Positions 60,846-64,000 of a stretch of 64,000 nucleotides of DNA are shown one piece after another (positions within the stretch are counted from its first letter, which is position 1; every line of letters starts with the position of its first letter). The position numbers were made by a program, and so were the translations under genes. The DNA comes from Heterobilharzia americana (taxonomy: Eukaryota; Platyhelminthes; Trematoda; Strigeidida; Schistosomatidae). The notes beneath the pieces are model-generated. The model was not told where the DNA came from. It did not search any database and was given only the letters and a program-made list of their open reading frames with translations. The stretch spans positions 86,450,820-86,514,819 of the forward strand of contig OX104129.1 of assembly GCA_944470555.2 (NCBI GenBank). The letters run 5' to 3'.

Positions 60846-61179
60846 GAGGACCAACATGAAATTAAACTTAAATTTCCTCACAAACCTGTGTCTTTAAATA
60901 TCATATAGGTACAAATGTATAACTCCAGAACAAAGTCATTGCAAAGAGTCCTCTTCATTGAATTCAATATTTTCGACTTAAGCAAATGTTGCATTTCGGT
61001 GGACAGAGAAATCGATTGCCAGAAATATACTGTAAAAACTGGATAGAACGATTCTCGTGATTAATGTTCTATAGGAAAAAAGAAAAAAATTATGTTTTCT
61101 AGTGATATGATTTCTAAAGCTTCACAATAGTATTTATATATGTGTCACAAACGTATAACAATCAGCCATTAAACAATAG

Positions 61180-61395
61180 GATATAATCGCATCATTAGGC
61201 TGGTGCTAAAACCTGAAATCGAGAATGGAAAGGAGTTGGGTAGTGATCTTTTAGATAATGGAAATAATGCAAAAGGAGAGGAGTTTGACAAAGTGAAAAT
61301 TGTTGGTAGATGTGAAATGCGATGGTTGTGTCCACTTGACAGATATGATGAAGGTGAAGAAAGAAACAAACGTCTTAATGTAGGTGATTAAAGTG
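61180..61395 (+). repeat. Coding repeat, inverted partner of 61762-62040
   Basis: Frame 61203-61391 encodes LKPEIENGKEL, LLDNGNNAKGEEFDKVKIVG and CPLDRYDEGEERNK blocks. The minus strand of 61762-62040 encodes nearly the same peptide (NGSDGKGEEFDKVKMAG, CSLDRYKEGEDRNK). The acidic, lysine-rich sequence matches no domain I know. Conservation at protein level in two inverted copies, plus a relic at 17.2 kb, says this was once coding within a repeat. Confidence 0.6.
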
Positions 61396-61439
61396 AACTA
61401 ACTAATTGTAATTAAATTGTGCAGATTCTTCTAACTCTT

Positions 61440-62050
61440 GGTGGCAAAGAGTAAATCAGAAACATTCTTCCGTTGACAATCACCTAGCCATGGAAATTCA
61501 AGTATTGTCCGTTCTATGTTGACTTCCTATAAACTAACCTCTGAAAACAGCCATCTGATCTCCGTTTCGAAAAAGCGTCGAAATAACGAAATCCTGAGTT
61601 TTGTTCAAATTATAATAGGCGACAGTCATCAAACATCTTAAATACAGTCCCAATATCTGTATTTTCATCACATATTAAGAATGTATCATCCGTATATCTT
61701 TTATATAAGCAAAAGCTATCAATCGTTGATTGGAGCACACTGTTCTCTAGGTTTGCATAAATTAATCAGCTATCAGCAGTCCAAGTAGTGATCGCAGAGC
61801 GATCCCATCCTTTCGTCTGTATAGATCATCATAGTTGGTTGGTTTACTAGTATTAGCTTTATTATGACCCTTGTTTCTGTCTTCACCTTCTTTATATCTA
61901 TCAAGTGAACATAGCCATGGCATTTCATATCTACCAGCCATTTTCACTTTGTCGAACTCTTCTCCTTTCCCATCACTTCCATTGTCTAAAGGGTCATTAC
62001 GCAACTCCTTTCTTTTCTTGATTTCAATTTTAGGACTAGCTCAATGATGC
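61440..62050 (-). pseudogene. Penelope-like RT relic fused to the unrecognised coding repeat
   Basis: Read on the minus strand: the shared peptide (62040-61860), then YRRKDGIALRSLLGLLIAD (compare the Penelope motif DGIAMGSPLGPLLAD), then after a frame change LYKRYTDDTFLICDEN with the catalytic YTDD at 61696-61685, and further on a VYRKST-stop-NGQYLNF block (compare VYRKxTWTGQYxxF). Stops and frameshifts are present. The RT is probably truncated before its C-terminal half by the inverted copy at 61.2-61.4 kb. Confidence 0.65.
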
Positions 62051-62099
62051 AATTATACCCTAACTTTCGACTGATGTTTATTTGGTCAAATCGCATCAT

Positions 62100-62860
62100 T
62101 TCGGATTATCAACTGTTGTAAGTTGGACAAAATTACAACTAGATAAGCATGACTCTTTAGTTGCTGAAAAGGCTGAGTAACATCGACATAAAATACTCAA
62201 GATGATTAGACACTATCTTACTATCAATTGACTATACTAGATGATAATGAAACAGTAAGAGCTCTCCAATCCAAACGTACATACCGAATTTCAGGCATAC
62301 CGAAGGCCTGTAAACCCTATAAAATTAAAAAAGATGCTGTTGTTTCTTTTATAAAAGTTTTAGCGTCTCAGGTAGTGAGAAGAAATTAGTTTATGATACT
62401 GTAAATGTTCACCGACTAAGATAATTAGGACATTTTTTGCGTGTGACCACTCACTATCTACTCATGATGTAGAATGTCAGCTGAAGTAAGAATGGAATAA
62501 AAAAAGCTATTATTTTCACCTCTCCAACACTTGCCTTGTTTCTTATTTTGAAAGGAACTATTTGTATTGAGTCATTTTAACAAATACGTAGCACCAAACA
62601 AAGTTTTTTTTCACGGTTTCGTTCACTAAAGCTACACAGTTGCACTTTTAATTATTGGAAATAAATGGCAATCTATTATTATTCAATAGGGTGATGTGCT
62701 TACAATAATATCTGAGTAAAGTGAAAAGTTGTTTCTTAAGATAAGAAAAAACTACCGCCCTGGCTATGGTATGGGTACCGACTACAAGTATCCTGAGGCG
62801 TTACTGTGAAGTGTGGTAACTTAGATCACTAAGCAGTGATGCCAGATACCATGTTTACGC
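62100..62860. other. No gene seen
   Basis: AT-rich DNA. No motif or repeat recognised. Confidence 0.4.
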
Positions 62861-62869
62861 TGAGTGCTT

Positions 62870-63231
62870 GACCTGTGTTTGCATAAATCTGTGAATATGT
62901 CAGTTAAACATGAGTTAAACAAGCATTTTGTTGGTTTTTATAGAATTTGTAGTATTTATGAAATGAAAACTAGTGATTTGATAAATTTTCGCTACCACAA
63001 AGGTCAATTGATATTTGTGGACTATAATGGTAGAGGAGATATCTACCTGTGAATGATGAGATAAGATTTATTTGATGCTGTTCAAGCCAGATTACCTGGC
63101 TATGAACTATTCTTAAGCAGATTATTAGATTGCAACGAAATTCACGTTTTAGTACCAGTGTCTAGTTTAACGACTGAACTTTCACCTCCGAGCAAAGAAG
63201 ACCGAAATTTGCCACTTCAGGCTATTTGAAG
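62870..63231 (+). pseudogene. Possible decayed coding stretch, unrecognised
   Basis: One frame stays open from 62864 to 63049 and, after two stops within five codons (63050-63064), continues in the same frame to 63229. The translated pieces include HKGQLIFVDYNGRGDIYL and ARLPGYELFLSRLLDCNEIHVLVPVSSL, which look protein-like. No family is recognised. It could be a last exon with errors, a processed pseudogene, or a transposon gag-like piece. Confidence 0.3.
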
Positions 63232-63234
63232 AGT

Positions 63235-64000
63235 TACTCATTAAACTGATATTATTAATGCCGAAGCACTAAGCGAAAGACATGATAAAGGTATATTTTC
63301 CCTAATAAATGGGCATCTTCAATCACATTCACGTCATATGACAGAAAGTATAGAAGTGAAAAATAATTAGGCCTTTGGCATGTCTGAGGTAGTACACTTG
63401 TAACTATCCTATTTGGATAAGAATATGCATAATGATTTGCAAGTAAGTGGTATTTCATTTATAGTTTCATTTTGTTAATTTCCAATTCTACTCACGTTGA
63501 ACGGAAAACGTCTAGCCTGGCCAACATGGCATATATTAAACTGTATACTCTAGATTTTTTATGACATACCAGCTGTATATAAACAAAAATTTTAGTTTGG
63601 TTCAATAAACATCATTTTTAGAAGATATCGGGAAGGATATTGATAGCAACGAGATAAGTCTACGGTTATTCGTTGACAAGCACTATGAAGACAATATTTT
63701 AGTGCAGCCTTGCAAATCTTCATAGAAATTTACTAACTACATGCAAATCACACAACTCTTGGCTGTTTATTTGTTTGTGCAGGTCAGGTTACACATAGTT
63801 TGCTATGTATATGCGCGCACAACATTTCTTCATATCATCAGTCGTTGACACGGACTTAAATCAGCAATCTGAGCTCTTTAAAACTGCAGCAAGTTGGAAA
63901 ATACATTGTCAGCAAAGTAACACTGATGGTTACATAATACATCTTATTTCACAAAATTCCTTAATAACTATCAATCTGAAAATCACTACGCCTTTCGTTT
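63235..64000. other. No gene seen
   Basis: AT-rich DNA to the window edge. The minus-strand frame at 63255-63458 carries no motif. Confidence 0.4.

Noticed and set aside
1..64000. CRISPR array, prokaryotic operon, phage or rRNA
   Set aside because: No regularly spaced repeats, Shine-Dalgarno-led gene strings or rRNA-like blocks were seen; the repeat content is that of a flatworm nuclear genome.

Overview
The window looks like nuclear DNA of a schistosome (blood fluke, Platyhelminthes) or a close relative. It is AT-rich and very gene-poor. It carries a set of repeats typical of schistosome genomes: RTE-clade (SR2-like) non-LTR retrotransposons, CR1-like and Penelope-like retroelement remnants, a Mutator-like (MULE) transposase relic, and tRNA-related SINEs that carry hammerhead ribozymes. 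No bacterial-style operons are present. Calls rest on motifs recognised by eye; no database search was run.

The only convincing host gene is at 43675-45222 (+). It is a biogenic-amine-like rhodopsin-family GPCR exon encoding TM1 to TM6. It has one frame change inside the long third cytoplasmic loop and ends at a GTAAGT splice donor. The TM7 exon was not found in the window.

Layout. 1-3.3 kb: a repeat shared with 10 kb, a decayed Penelope-like RT, and a short RTE 3' end. 4.5-8.0 kb: a decayed, nearly full-length RTE copy. 9-17.4 kb: a hammerhead SINE relic, (TA)n tracts, two direct copies of a tRNA-like repeat, a 5'-truncated RTE with an internal deletion, and a fold-back element. 17.9-28 kb: mostly unique noncoding DNA with SINE relics and another RTE fragment. 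28-29.5 kb: Penelope-like endonuclease-region remnants and a SINE with an intact hammerhead core. 31-32.7 kb: the MULE transposase relic. 33.6-36.5 kb: hammerhead repeats and a CR1-like RT relic. 37-40.3 kb: an RTE copy abutting a large fold-back hairpin. 43.7-45.2 kb: the GPCR exon. 47.3-53.3 kb: RTE fragments and a third hammerhead repeat. 57-59.5 kb: the best preserved RTE copy, with a 12-bp target-site duplication. 60.6-63.3 kb: a SINE, inverted Penelope-associated repeats, and an unrecognised decayed coding stretch.

The repeats do not form a pathway. The window is mainly a record of several retroelement waves, with at least two RTE subfamilies and at least three hammerhead-bearing repeats, around one neuronal-type receptor gene. 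The items most worth checking are the slippery-site frame change in the GPCR, its missing conserved receptor residues, the three hammerheads with intact cores, and the fold-back family.
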